A stretch of DNA of 41,682 nt from Streptomyces rubellomurinus. Its GTDB lineage: Bacteria > Actinomycetota > Actinomycetes > Streptomycetales > Streptomycetaceae. The position numbers were made by a program, and so were the translations under genes. The notes under the pieces are model-generated. The model did not search any database, was not told the origin of the DNA, and saw only the letters and a program-made list of their open reading frames with translations. Positions 34,451-41,682 of this stretch are shown here, piece after piece (position 1 is the first letter of the stretch; each line of letters opens with the position of its first letter). The stretch is from positions 1-41,682 of the forward strand of contig NZ_JZKH01000078.1 of assembly GCF_000961885.1 (NCBI RefSeq), written 5' to 3'.

Positions 34451-34816
34451 TTGACCCCGTCCCCGACGCCGCCGACGTCCCAGCCGTCCCAGCCGTCCCC
34501 GGCCCGGCACTGCTGCGAGCAGATGACCGCCGTGCTCGACCGGCCCTGCGGCCGGCACGACGACCCCCTCGACTGCCCCGACGCGCTGATCCACTTCTCC
34601 CCGAAGTTCCAGGAGTACGGGATCGTCATCCACGACGGCGGCGCCTCGGTGTCCGTCATCGACTACTGCCCCTGGTGCGGCCACCGGCTGCCCGAGTCCC
34701 AGCGGGACCGCTGGTTCGAGGAGCTCGAACGCCGCGGCATCGACCCCTGGGAGGACGACGTCCCGCCCGAGTTCGAGGACGACCGCTGGCTGGCCGAACC
34801 GGGCGCCCGCGGCTGA
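34451..34816 (+). CDS. Small conserved Cys-rich protein (DUF6980-like)
   Basis: 121 residues from a TTG at 34451, 8 nt after GGAAGG. The first ~18 residues are a Pro/Ser/Thr-rich extension. Conserved-looking parts are HCCEQM, HDDPLDCPDALI, EYGIVIHDGGASVSVIDYCP and WCGHRLPESQRDRWFEELE. The CxxCG and CC pairs suggest metal or zinc binding. The function is unknown. Its last codons lie in the first copy of a 23-bp tandem repeat. Confidence 0.8.
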   Translation: MTPSPTPPTSQPSQPSPARHCCEQMTAVLDRPCGRHDDPLDCPDALIHFSPKFQEYGIVIHDGGASVSVIDYCPWCGHRLPESQRDRWFEELERRGIDPWEDDVPPEFEDDRWLAEPGARG

Positions 34817-34860
34817 CCGGACCGGGCGCCCGCGGCTGACCGGACCGGGCGCCCGCGGCT
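34801..34860. repeat. 23-bp tandem repeat across a stop codon
   Basis: Two complete copies and one partial copy begin at 34801, 34824 and 34847. Each unit has GGGCGCCCGC followed by GGCTGACCGGACC. The first copy encodes the C-terminus and stop of the preceding gene; the array fills the space to the CHAD gene stop codon. GGGCGCCC is self-complementary, so the array may serve as a terminator for both convergent genes. Confidence 0.85.
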
Positions 34861-35737
34861 ACCCGAACCGCGCCAGCTTCCGCTTCCGCGCCCGCTTCCA
34901 CACCTGCGGCAGCCGGTCGCGAGCCGCCCGCGCCGCGGCGAGCTCGCGGGCGTACAGCGCGCCGTAGCCGAAGGGTTCGCCGCCGGCCGCGCCCTGCCCG
35001 ACCAGGGCCGCCGCCGCGACCACCGCGTCCTGGTGCTCGCCCAGCACCTCCTGCACCGCCTTCATCCGCTCCGCGTACCGCTCGGCCCGCCCGCCGACCA
35101 CCGGGGCCGCGGCCTCCCCCGCGTACCGCGCGCGCTTGGCAGCCTTGCGGGCCTCGTGCAGCGCGGCGTCCCGCTCCCCGGCGGGCGCCGCCAGCGCCGC
35201 CCGCACCCGCTCGCGCACCCGCCGCTGCTCGCGGGCGGCGACCCGGGCCAGTTCGGGGACCGCCGCCCGGCCGGCCCGGCGGCGCAGCGGCGGATCGGCG
35301 AGCAGCGCGCCGAGGTCGGCGCCGAGCGCCCGGCGGCGCGGACTGTCCAGGGCGGCCACCACCTCGGGCCACACCGCGCGGTGCTCCGCCCGCCCCCACC
35401 GCTCCAGCGCGGCCGCGACCCGCTCCGGCTCGCACGCGGCGGGCAGCTCCCGCGCCCGGCCGACCAGCCGCTCGGCCAGCACCTCGCGGTCCCGCGCCCC
35501 GCCGAGGGCGGCGGCCAGCCAGCGCAGCTCGCCGACCAGGTGATCGGCGGCCCCGGGGGCGAAGTAGCGGCGGAAGGTGCGCAGCGCGCTGCGCAGCCGC
35601 CGACAGGCGACCCGCATCCGGTGCACCGCGTCCGGCTCGTCCGCCCGCACGGCCTCGTCCAGCCCGGCCAGCACCACCGCCTGCGCCTCGACCCGGGCCA
35701 GCACCACCTGCCCCACCGTGACCCTGCGCTTCGCCAT
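34859..35737 (-). CDS. CHAD-domain protein
   Basis: 292 residues, almost all alpha-helical and rich in Arg, Ala and His. HRMRVACRRLRSALRTFR (about 39-56) and HEARKAAKRARYAGE (about 193-207) are the two conserved His/basic clusters of CHAD domains. CHAD proteins bind inorganic polyphosphate and associate with polyphosphate granules. No CYTH/triphosphatase domain is fused. The ATG at 35737 was chosen at the beginning of the helical region. Confidence 0.9.
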   Translation of the reverse strand: MAKRRVTVGQVVLARVEAQAVVLAGLDEAVRADEPDAVHRMRVACRRLRSALRTFRRYFAPGAADHLVGELRWLAAALGGARDREVLAERLVGRARELPAACEPERVAAALERWGRAEHRAVWPEVVAALDSPRRRALGADLGALLADPPLRRRAGRAAVPELARVAAREQRRVRERVRAALAAPAGERDAALHEARKAAKRARYAGEAAAPVVGGRAERYAERMKAVQEVLGEHQDAVVAAAALVGQGAAGGEPFGYGALYARELAAARAARDRLPQVWKRARKRKLARFG

Positions 35738-35871
35738 GCACGCTCACCCGCTCGTCGGGGCCGCCGGGAACGAGTTCCAGGCTAGCCCGCGCCCGGCCAC
35801 CGGGCCTTTCCCGAACGCAATCCCGTACGCGGCCTCGTGCGCGCCGTGAGGCCCATGGCATACTCCGGAGC

Positions 35872-36546
35872 GTGACGACCTCCAGCCATGCGATCAGGGC
35901 CCTGCGGGCCGCGGTGTTCACCGCGCTCGCCGTGCCGCTGTCCGCACTGGGTCAGGTCGTCATCACGGGTCGTCCGCTGCCGCTGTCCCTGGTGGCGGCC
36001 GCGACCGCCGTCGTCTTCCTGGTCTCGGCCGCGCTGGCCGGCGGGGAGCGGCGGCTGCTGCACATCACCGGCGTGATGGTGCCGGTCGAGCTGCTGCTGA
36101 ACACCACGTTCAACCTGGGCCAGACCGGCTGTGGGCCGGCGCTGTCCGAACAGGTCCCGACCCGCGGGGTGAACCTGCTGGTCTGTGGCGGCGGTTCGAT
36201 GGACGGTTCGCTGCTGGGCGGCCAGCTGGGCCACGCCGGGCAGTTGGCGCCGGCCGTGACCCAACTCCTGCTCCTGCTGGCGCACCTGGTGATCGCCCTG
36301 GCGGCCGCGGCCTGGCTGCGGCTGGGCGACGCCGCGCTGACCGGCCTGGCCCGGGCGCTGCGTGCGCTGGGCGAGTCGCTGGCGGGCCCGCTGCGCGCCC
36401 TGGTCCTGCTGCTGCTCCCGGCTCCGGTGCGCCCGGTGCTGCGGGTGCCGCTGCCGGTGTCGGACCACGAGCGGCCGCGCGTCGCGGACGTGGTGCTGAG
36501 CCCGGCGCCCCGGCGTGGTCCGCCGGCCTTCGCGCCTGCCTGCTGA
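35872..36546 (+). CDS. Integral membrane protein of unknown function next to DsbA/VKOR genes
   Basis: 224 residues from a GTG at 35872; GGAG lies very close to it, so the start is uncertain. Hydrophobic segments are at about 12-30, 38-55, 66-80 and 125-150. A Cys pair lies in an outside-type loop (GQTGCGPALS and LLVCGGGSMDG). The position before a DsbA-like and a VKOR-like gene on the same strand suggests a connection to extracytoplasmic redox, but this is inference only. Confidence 0.7.
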   Translation: MTTSSHAIRALRAAVFTALAVPLSALGQVVITGRPLPLSLVAAATAVVFLVSAALAGGERRLLHITGVMVPVELLLNTTFNLGQTGCGPALSEQVPTRGVNLLVCGGGSMDGSLLGGQLGHAGQLAPAVTQLLLLLAHLVIALAAAAWLRLGDAALTGLARALRALGESLAGPLRALVLLLLPAPVRPVLRVPLPVSDHERPRVADVVLSPAPRRGPPAFAPAC

Positions 36547-36678
36547 GTTCTTCCGTACGGCCTTCCACGGCCGGCCCCCGCAGGCAGTGCGCCCGACTCC
36601 CGCGTCCACCGAACCCGGCCGCACCCGGTGCGGTCTCCCGCGCGCATCCACGCGCGCCGCGTACAGGAGTTGACTCCC

Positions 36679-37485
36679 ATGGCTCAGACCGGCAACAAGC
36701 AGCAGGACAAGCGCGTCAGCGCCCGCGAACGGATCCAGGCCGCGCAGCTGCGCGAGCAGCAGGCCGCCAAGCGTCGTCAGCGGATCGTCATGGCCGTGTC
36801 GGCCGTGGCCGTGCTGGCCCTGGCGGGCGGGGTGACGCTGGCGATCACCTCGGCCTCGGACAAGGACGACAAGGCCAAGGCGTCGAGCGGGGTGGTCGTC
36901 CCGGCCAACGCCACCGGCAAGGACGGCCTGGTGATCACCTACGGCAAGGCGGACGCCCCGCACACCATGGAGGTGTACGAGGACTTCCGCTGCCCGGTGT
37001 GCAAGCACTTCGAGGCGGCGAACGGCCCGGCCGTCGCGAAGCTCACGGAGGACGGCCAGGTCAAGGTGGAGTACCACCTGGCGGCGTTCCTGGACAAGAA
37101 CCTGACCGGCAAGGGCTCGCGCACCGCGCTGGCCGCGGCCGGCGCCGCGCTGAACGAGGGCACGGACAAGTTCAAGCAGTTCCACGACGTGCTGTACGCC
37201 AACCAGCCGGACGAGCGCGAGGACGGCTTCGGCGACGTCAACCACCTCCTGGACCTGGCCGGCCAGGTGCCCGGCCTGAAGACGGACGCCTTCGTGAAGG
37301 CCGTCCAGGAGGGCACCTACGCGCCCTGGGCCGCCAAGGTCTCGGCGGCGTTCAACGACAGCGGGGTGACGGGCACCCCGACCGTCAAGGTGGACGGCAA
37401 GACGGTCGACCTGTTCGGCGACAAGACCATGGTCACCCCGGAGGAGTTCACCACCCGGGTGAAGCAGGCCGCCGGCCTGCAGTAG
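36679..37485 (+). CDS. Membrane-anchored DsbA-like thioredoxin-fold protein
   Basis: 268 residues. A charged cytoplasmic N-terminus (1-35) is followed by a single membrane segment (36-57) and an extracytoplasmic DsbA domain. The active site is Cys105-Pro-Val-Cys108 (DFRCPVCKHF). The cis-Pro loop is likely GVTGTPTVKVDG. The start ATG is preceded by AGGAG 9 nt away. With the VKOR-like protein encoded 140 bp downstream, it should introduce disulfides in exported proteins, with VKOR re-oxidising it. Confidence 0.93.
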   Translation: MAQTGNKQQDKRVSARERIQAAQLREQQAAKRRQRIVMAVSAVAVLALAGGVTLAITSASDKDDKAKASSGVVVPANATGKDGLVITYGKADAPHTMEVYEDFRCPVCKHFEAANGPAVAKLTEDGQVKVEYHLAAFLDKNLTGKGSRTALAAAGAALNEGTDKFKQFHDVLYANQPDEREDGFGDVNHLLDLAGQVPGLKTDAFVKAVQEGTYAPWAAKVSAAFNDSGVTGTPTVKVDGKTVDLFGDKTMVTPEEFTTRVKQAAGLQ

Positions 37486-37495
37486 GCACGGCACC

Positions 37496-37539
37496 GCCCC
37501 GGGGCCCGTCCGCCCGACGAGGCGCGGGCCCCCGGGGGC
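37496..37539 (+). terminator. Hairpin between DsbA-like and VKOR-like genes
   Basis: GCCCCGGGGCCCG (37496-37508) pairs with CGGGCCCCCGGGGGC (37525-37539) with small bulges. It is a terminator or attenuator candidate in the 140-bp gap. Confidence 0.5.
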
Positions 37540-37625
37540 TCCGAGGCTTGTCCGACCAGCACGGCACCACCGGTCCGGCCGACTTCCCGGCCGGGCCGGC
37601 TCCTCCCAGTTTCCGGAGTGCAGCC

Positions 37626-38276
37626 ATGTCCGCCGCCACCACCGTGCCCCTGTCCCGTCCCGCTCCCGACTCCGCCGGCGGCCCCCCGATCGGCGCCGGC
37701 CGGGCCCTGGCCCTGCTGCTGTTCCTCGGCGGGCTAATCGGCCTGGCCGCCTCGGCCGTCCTGACCTTCGACAAGCTCCGCATCCTGGAGAACCCGTCCT
37801 ACGTCCCGAGCTGCAACATCAACCCGGTGATCAGCTGCGGCTCGGTGATGCGCACCGAGCAGGCGTCGGTGTTCGGCTTCCCGAACCCGCTGCTCGGGCT
37901 GGCCGCGTTCGGCGTGGTGACGGCGGTCGGCGCGGGGCTGCTCGCCGGGGCGGCGTACCGGCGCTGGTTCTGGCTGGGCCTGCACGGCGGCATCCTGCTG
38001 GGGCTGGGCTTCACCCACTGGCTGATCGTCCAGGCGCTGTACGAGATCGGCGCGCTCTGCCCGTACTGCATGGTGGTGTGGCTGACGGTGGTGCTGCTGT
38101 TCTGGTACACGACGCTGCACAACCTGACCAGCGGGGTGATCCCGGTGGGCGGGCGGATGCGGACGGTCGTCCGGGAGGCGGCGCGCTACCACTGGGCGTT
38201 GCCGGTGCTGTGGGCCGCGGTGATCGCGCTGATGATCCTCAACCGGTTCTGGTCCTACTGGAGCACCCTGCTCTGA
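37626..38276 (+). CDS. Vitamin K epoxide reductase-like membrane protein (disulfide generator)
   Basis: 216 residues with about five hydrophobic segments. The redox residues of VKOR are seen: loop cysteines Cys63 and Cys71 (SCNINPVISC) and the quinone-side pair Cys145-Pro-Tyr-Cys148 (LCPYCMVVW). Bacterial VKOR homologues replace DsbB and pass electrons from DsbA to quinone. The position after the DsbA-like gene fits this. The ATG at 37626 has GGAG 10 nt upstream. Confidence 0.94.
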   Translation: MSAATTVPLSRPAPDSAGGPPIGAGRALALLLFLGGLIGLAASAVLTFDKLRILENPSYVPSCNINPVISCGSVMRTEQASVFGFPNPLLGLAAFGVVTAVGAGLLAGAAYRRWFWLGLHGGILLGLGFTHWLIVQALYEIGALCPYCMVVWLTVVLLFWYTTLHNLTSGVIPVGGRMRTVVREAARYHWALPVLWAAVIALMILNRFWSYWSTLL

Positions 38277-38313
38277 GCCGGCCCGAGCGTCCGGCTCGGC
38301 CCGGCTATCCGGC

Positions 38314-38847
38314 TCAGCCCAGGTATCCGGTGGAGTGCAGGAGTACGGGCACGCCGGTGCGCCGCGCCTCCAGGGCGGCGGTGAGCCGGCGCGCCGCGCA
38401 GGGGTGCAGCAGGGCGGCGGCCCGGGCGGGGGTGTACCAGCCGTGGTCGGCGATCTCCTCGGCCTGCAGCCGGAGTTCGGCGCCGGCCGGGGCCGTGCCG
38501 CCGTCGAACATGAAGTGCACGGCGGGGTGGGCGTGTTCGCCCTGGTCGGGGATCGGGTCGCGCCATTCGACGACGAGCAGCCGCAGCTCGCCGGCGGCCA
38601 GCCCGGTCTCCTCCGCCAACTCCCGCGCGGCGCACTGGGCCGGGCCCTCCCCCGGGTCCATCCCACCGCCGGGGAACTCCCACTGCGGGCGGTAACTCGC
38701 CTTCAGCAGCAGCACCTCGCCAGCCGCGTCGGTGAGCAGCACGCTGCTGCCGACGTAGGCCCGGACCATCCCCGCCAGCCATTCCCCCTCCGGGAGTGCC
38801 CAGGTCTCCACCGCCGCCGCCTCCACTGCCTCACCCACCGTGGCCAC
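38314..38847 (-). CDS. Nudix hydrolase
   Basis: 177 residues from a GTG at 38847. The Nudix box GGGMDPGEGPAQCAARELAE plus ETGL is complete (near 60-83), with the metal-binding REL.EE glutamates. WEFPGGGMDPGE suggests a nucleotide-diphosphate-type substrate, but the specific one is unknown. Several GTG/ATG codons near the N-terminus make the exact start uncertain. It is convergent with the VKOR-like gene; short GC-rich repeats fill the 37-bp gap. Confidence 0.92.
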   Translation of the reverse strand: MATVGEAVEAAAVETWALPEGEWLAGMVRAYVGSSVLLTDAAGEVLLLKASYRPQWEFPGGGMDPGEGPAQCAARELAEETGLAAGELRLLVVEWRDPIPDQGEHAHPAVHFMFDGGTAPAGAELRLQAEEIADHGWYTPARAAALLHPCAARRLTAALEARRTGVPVLLHSTGYLG

Positions 38848-38916
38848 TGTGCCGCGATCCGGCTCCGGCCAAAGGTGGTTCGTGCCGAATCCACCCGATC
38901 GGGTGGCCTTCGGCGC

Positions 38917-39993
38917 TCAGCCGAAGACGGCCCGGCGGAAGGCGTTGCGCAGGTCGGTGAGCGGCTGGACGCCCCGGTCGTCGTAGTGCACCTTGTTGGT
39001 GAGCAGCAGCGCCCAGCGGCCGAGCCGGCGGGAGATCCAGATGCCGGTGCCGGTGAAGCCGTAGTGGACGAAGGTCCCCTCGGCGGTCGTGGTGCCCGGG
39101 GCGAACAGCCAGGACAGGCCGCGGGCGGGGGCGAGCCCGCCGGTCTGCTCGCGCAGCGATGCGGCGATCCACGGTTCGCCCCACGGGAGTTCGGGCGGCG
39201 GGTCGAGCAGGGCGGTGAGGAAGCGGGCCAGGTCGCGGGCGGTGGAGAAGGCCCCGGCGTTGCCGGAGACGCCGCCGAGCAGCCGGGCGGAGGGGTCGTG
39301 CACGACGCCGCGCAGGAAGGCGCCGGTGTCGCCGTCCCACTCGGTGGGCGCGGTGCGCGCCGACTCGCCCTCGGGCAGCGGCCCGTAGCGGGTGTCGGCC
39401 ATGCCGAGCGGCGCCCAGGCCCAGCGCGCGGCGAGCTCGTCCAACCCGGCCCCGCCGAGGTCCTCGACGACGTGGCCGAGCAGTACGGCGGCCCGGTCGG
39501 TGTACTCGACGGCCGTCCCGGGCGGGCGGTGCAGCGGCGCGCCGACCACCCCGGCCAGGACGGCCGCGCGCTCCCGCCCGTAGAGCTGCGCGAAGCGGGT
39601 GTACGGGAGCATCCCGGCGGTGTGCGCGAGGAGTTGCCGGGCGGTCACCCCGCCGGTCGGCCGCCCGGCGGCGGGCCGCCACCAGGAGCCGAGGGGTTCG
39701 TCCAGCGGCAGCCGCCCGGCCCGCCACAGCGCCCCGGCGCAGGGCCAGAGCGCGACGATCTTGGTGAGGCTCGCCAGGTCGTAGCGGGTGTCCGGCCCGG
39801 GCGCGAGTTCCGCGTACGGGCCCTGCCCGAGCACGCCGTGGCTGCCCCCGCCGAGCGTGCCGCCGGCGTCGCCGACCGCCCAGACGGCGCCCGCCCCGAC
39901 CGCCCGCAGGCCGTCGCGGACCAGCCGCTCCCACTCCCCGCCGGGCGCGGCCAGGGCGGGGAGCCGCTCGGCTCCGGGCGCTCGCGGATCCAT
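38917..39993 (-). CDS. Beta-lactamase-family serine hydrolase
   Basis: 358 residues, class C/esterase-type fold. The nucleophile is Ser75 in SLTK (SxxK), Tyr-x-Asp follows in VEYTDRAAVLLG, and HYGFTGTGIW replaces the KTG-type motif. There is no clear signal peptide, so it may be cytoplasmic. The family includes peptidases, esterases and D-aminopeptidases; the substrate is unknown. It starts 47 bp downstream of the GNAT gene on the same strand. Confidence 0.9.
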   Translation of the reverse strand: MDPRAPGAERLPALAAPGGEWERLVRDGLRAVGAGAVWAVGDAGGTLGGGSHGVLGQGPYAELAPGPDTRYDLASLTKIVALWPCAGALWRAGRLPLDEPLGSWWRPAAGRPTGGVTARQLLAHTAGMLPYTRFAQLYGRERAAVLAGVVGAPLHRPPGTAVEYTDRAAVLLGHVVEDLGGAGLDELAARWAWAPLGMADTRYGPLPEGESARTAPTEWDGDTGAFLRGVVHDPSARLLGGVSGNAGAFSTARDLARFLTALLDPPPELPWGEPWIAASLREQTGGLAPARGLSWLFAPGTTTAEGTFVHYGFTGTGIWISRRLGRWALLLTNKVHYDDRGVQPLTDLRNAFRRAVFG

Positions 39994-40040
39994 CCGTCAC
40001 CCCCTCAGGCTGACCGGACCCTACCCGGCGGGGCGGCCGC

Positions 40041-40556
40041 TCAGACCGCCGCCACCAGCTCCTTGCCGAGGCAGATGCACAGCTCGCTGCCGCGGTAGAT
40101 CCCGAACTGCTCGATCGTGGCGTAGCCCTCGGACTCGTACAGCGCCACGGCCTCGGGCTGCTCGGTGCCGGTCTCCAGGACGAAGCGGGTGCGGCCGGCC
40201 TCGACGGCGGTCTCCTCCAGGCGGCGCAGCACCGCCCGGGCGAGGCCGCGGCCGCGGGCGGCCGGGACGACGAACATCCGCTTGAGCTCGGCGTCGCCGT
40301 CGCGCAGCCCGTACGGGCCGGCGCTCTTGGCCCGCCAGCCGCCGCACGCGACCGGCCGGCCGTCGAGGTAGGCGACCAGGAACAGCCCGGCCGCGCCCTC
40401 GAAGTCCTCGGGGTGCAGGACGGTCTCGTCCGGGTCGCCGTAGCGGCGGACATACTCCTGCTGCACCTCCTCGGTCAGCGCCTGGGCGTCGGGGTGGGCG
40501 TAGCCGGTGATGCGGAACTCGACGGTGCCGGTGGCCTCGGGGGCGGTGGTCTCCAT
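40041..40556 (-). CDS. GNAT-family N-acetyltransferase
   Basis: 171 residues. The acetyl-CoA loop reads RMFVVPAARGRGLARAVLRR (about 93-112), followed by LETGTEQPEAVALYESEGYA, the standard GNAT C-terminal pattern. The ATG at 40556 is the first in frame. The acceptor substrate is not recognisable. Confidence 0.92.
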   Translation of the reverse strand: METTAPEATGTVEFRITGYAHPDAQALTEEVQQEYVRRYGDPDETVLHPEDFEGAAGLFLVAYLDGRPVACGGWRAKSAGPYGLRDGDAELKRMFVVPAARGRGLARAVLRRLEETAVEAGRTRFVLETGTEQPEAVALYESEGYATIEQFGIYRGSELCICLGKELVAAV

Positions 40557-40580
40557 GACGAAAGAGCCTACGGCCCCTGC

Positions 40581-40997
40581 TCAGCGCGCCTCGAAGCGGG
40601 CGGCCAGGGCGTCCTTGCCGAACATCCGGGCCGTGTCCAGCGCGCTCGGGGTGCCGGCCGCCGGGTCGGCGCCGCCGGCCAGCAGCGCCTCGACGACCTC
40701 CTCGGCGCCCTTGAAGACGGCGCCGGCCAGCGGGGTCTGGCCGCGGTCGTTGGCGCGGTCCGGGTCGGCGCCGCCCGCGAGCAGGGCTTCGACGGCGGGG
40801 GCGTGGCCGTGGTAGGCGGCGAGCATGAGCAGGGTGTCGCCGCGGTCGTTGGTGAGGTCGGCCGGGGCCCCGGCGGCGAGGGCGGCGGCCAGGGTGGCGG
40901 TGTCCCCGGTGCGGGCGGCGTCGAAGAGCCTCCCGGCGAGCGCGATCACCTCGGCGTCGGGGGCGTCGGCGGGCTGCGGGCTGGCGGCGTCGGTCAT
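40581..40997 (-). CDS. Ankyrin-repeat protein
   Basis: 138 residues. Three ankyrin units are visible: LTNDRGDTLLMLAAYHGHAP, RANDRGQTPLAGAVFKGAEE, and a degenerate last one, each followed by ALLAGGADP-type turns. It is probably a small protein-binding module in the cytoplasm. The ATG at 40997 with GAGG upstream was chosen; the longer frame upstream enters a low-complexity region. It lies 24 bp upstream of the GNAT gene, perhaps as an operon. Confidence 0.88.
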   Translation of the reverse strand: MTDAASPQPADAPDAEVIALAGRLFDAARTGDTATLAAALAAGAPADLTNDRGDTLLMLAAYHGHAPAVEALLAGGADPDRANDRGQTPLAGAVFKGAEEVVEALLAGGADPAAGTPSALDTARMFGKDALAARFEAR

Positions 40998-41321
40998 CGG
41001 GGCGGCCTCTCGCGGTGCTGGTCGGACGGTTACGACATGCGGCCGCACCGGTTGCGCGGCCATTGGAGCGAACTTCCCCGACCCCCCGGAAACTTCCCGC
41101 CCACCGACCGGGAATGCCTCGGCGCGCCGGAACCGCACCGAAACCGTGCGGGGCCAGGCGTCCGCCCCGGGCCGGTTCGCATACCCCTGACCGACTCCCG
41201 GGGCGGTACCGCACGGCAGAACCACCCGTTCGCGCCGTTCCATCATCTATGACTATTTGTCACGATTAGTGCACTTTGCGTGACACTGCCCCGTCCCCCC
41301 TCCCTCCCCGAGGAGCAGAAC
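40998..41321. promoter_or_regulatory. Divergent intergenic region
   Basis: 324 bp between the ankyrin gene and the small membrane peptide. An AT-rich island at about 41245-41280 contains the inverted repeat GTCACG-N14-CGTGAC (41259-41284), a plausible control site for the peptide gene. Nothing else is seen. Confidence 0.4.
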
Positions 41322-41516
41322 GTGATCCTCTCGATTTCCGGCATCGTCCTGTTCGGCACCATCGCCTTCCTGTTCTTCCGCAGGGACGGACTGAAGGTCT
41401 CCCACGCCATCGTCTGCGCCCTGTTCGGCTTCTACATCGCCGGATCCTCGATCGCCCCGAGCATCACCGCGGGCGGCGCCAGCCTGGCGAGCCTGCTCGG
41501 CGGCATCCGCTTCTAG
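41322..41516 (+). CDS. Small membrane peptide, 64 residues
   Basis: GTG start at 41322, with GAGGAG 6-7 nt upstream; the longer frame from 41280 lacks such a site. There are two hydrophobic stretches (about 3-17 and 26-40) joined by FFRRDGLKVSH, and a Gly/Ser/Ala-rich C-terminus (ITAGGASLASLLGGIRF). I believe similar small proteins are common in streptomycetes, but I cannot give a function. The remaining 41517-41682 has no gene that I can support. Confidence 0.75.
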   Translation: MILSISGIVLFGTIAFLFFRRDGLKVSHAIVCALFGFYIAGSSIAPSITAGGASLASLLGGIRF

Positions 41517-41682
41517 CCGCCACTCCTCCCGTACGGGCCCGGGCGCGGATTCCCACCGCCCCGGGCTCCGTCGTACGTCAGAAGAGCCCCCACCCCCACC
41601 CGTCCCCCCCGCCCGGGGAGTCCAGGAATGCCGCCGCACCGCCCTCCCAGCAAGGGCCGCGCAAGCGCCCGAACCCCCCGGG

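Noticed and set aside
1..41682. CRISPR arrays, tRNA or rRNA genes, insertion sequences, phage attachment sites
   Set aside because: No repeat-spacer pattern, transposase, integrase or RNA gene signature was seen on either strand.

Overview
The window is very GC-rich. Its genes have GTG and ATG starts, overlapping stop/start codons and strong GC hairpins, and the protein families are typical of Streptomycetaceae (Streptomyces or Kitasatospora; genus not resolved). The left half (about 1-22.9 kb) is a biosynthetic gene cluster, almost entirely on the minus strand and running off the left edge. The right half (about 23.3-41.5 kb) looks like chromosomal genes of general function.

The cluster combines a reducing type II polyketide synthase with nonribosomal peptide synthetases. 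It has three minus-strand transcription units. (1) 19943-17497: malonyl-CoA:ACP transacylase, type II thioesterase, IclR regulator. (2) 17293-6483: ACP, two ketosynthases with intact Cys-His-His, a cysteine-less KS-like protein, alpha/beta hydrolase, double-hotdog protein, three DsrE-superfamily proteins, a second cysteine-less KS-like protein, second ACP, two dehydratase halves, ketoreductase, HCCA-isomerase-like protein, MbtH-like protein. Seven successive gene junctions in this unit overlap. (3) 6143 to beyond position 1: an EntF-like C-A-T-TE synthetase with a serine-type pocket, then a synthetase that begins with an A domain and is cut by the window. A LuxR-type regulator (20508-21521) and a kynurenine-formamidase-like hydrolase (21937-22854) lie at the right end. 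The inventory predicts an ACP-bound polyene acyl chain (KR and DH, no enoylreductase seen) passed to a peptide synthetase. The product is not known from the sequence.

The strongest non-coding signal is a shared promoter module in front of all three units. It has a dyad-type site (core GGCAGSTTS), exactly 23 nt from its first base to a TTGNGR -35 element, an 18-nt spacer, and a -10-like hexamer. This predicts one regulator co-activating or co-repressing the whole pathway. The most unusual protein content is the DsrE-superfamily trio, of which only two members keep cysteines, inside a polyketide operon. The dehydratase is also split, with the catalytic His in one subunit and the catalytic Glu in the other.

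The right half holds: a long-chain polyprenyl diphosphate synthase; a secreted transglycosylase-like protein; a family 2 glycosyltransferase; a GlcD-GlcF-type FAD/Fe-S fusion oxidoreductase; two small membrane proteins with a divergent TetR regulator and a duplicated operator; CBS and SPFH proteins; a family 5 uracil-DNA glycosylase; a small Cys-rich protein; a CHAD protein; a DsbA/VKOR oxidative-folding pair; Nudix, serine hydrolase, GNAT and ankyrin proteins; and a 64-residue membrane peptide.
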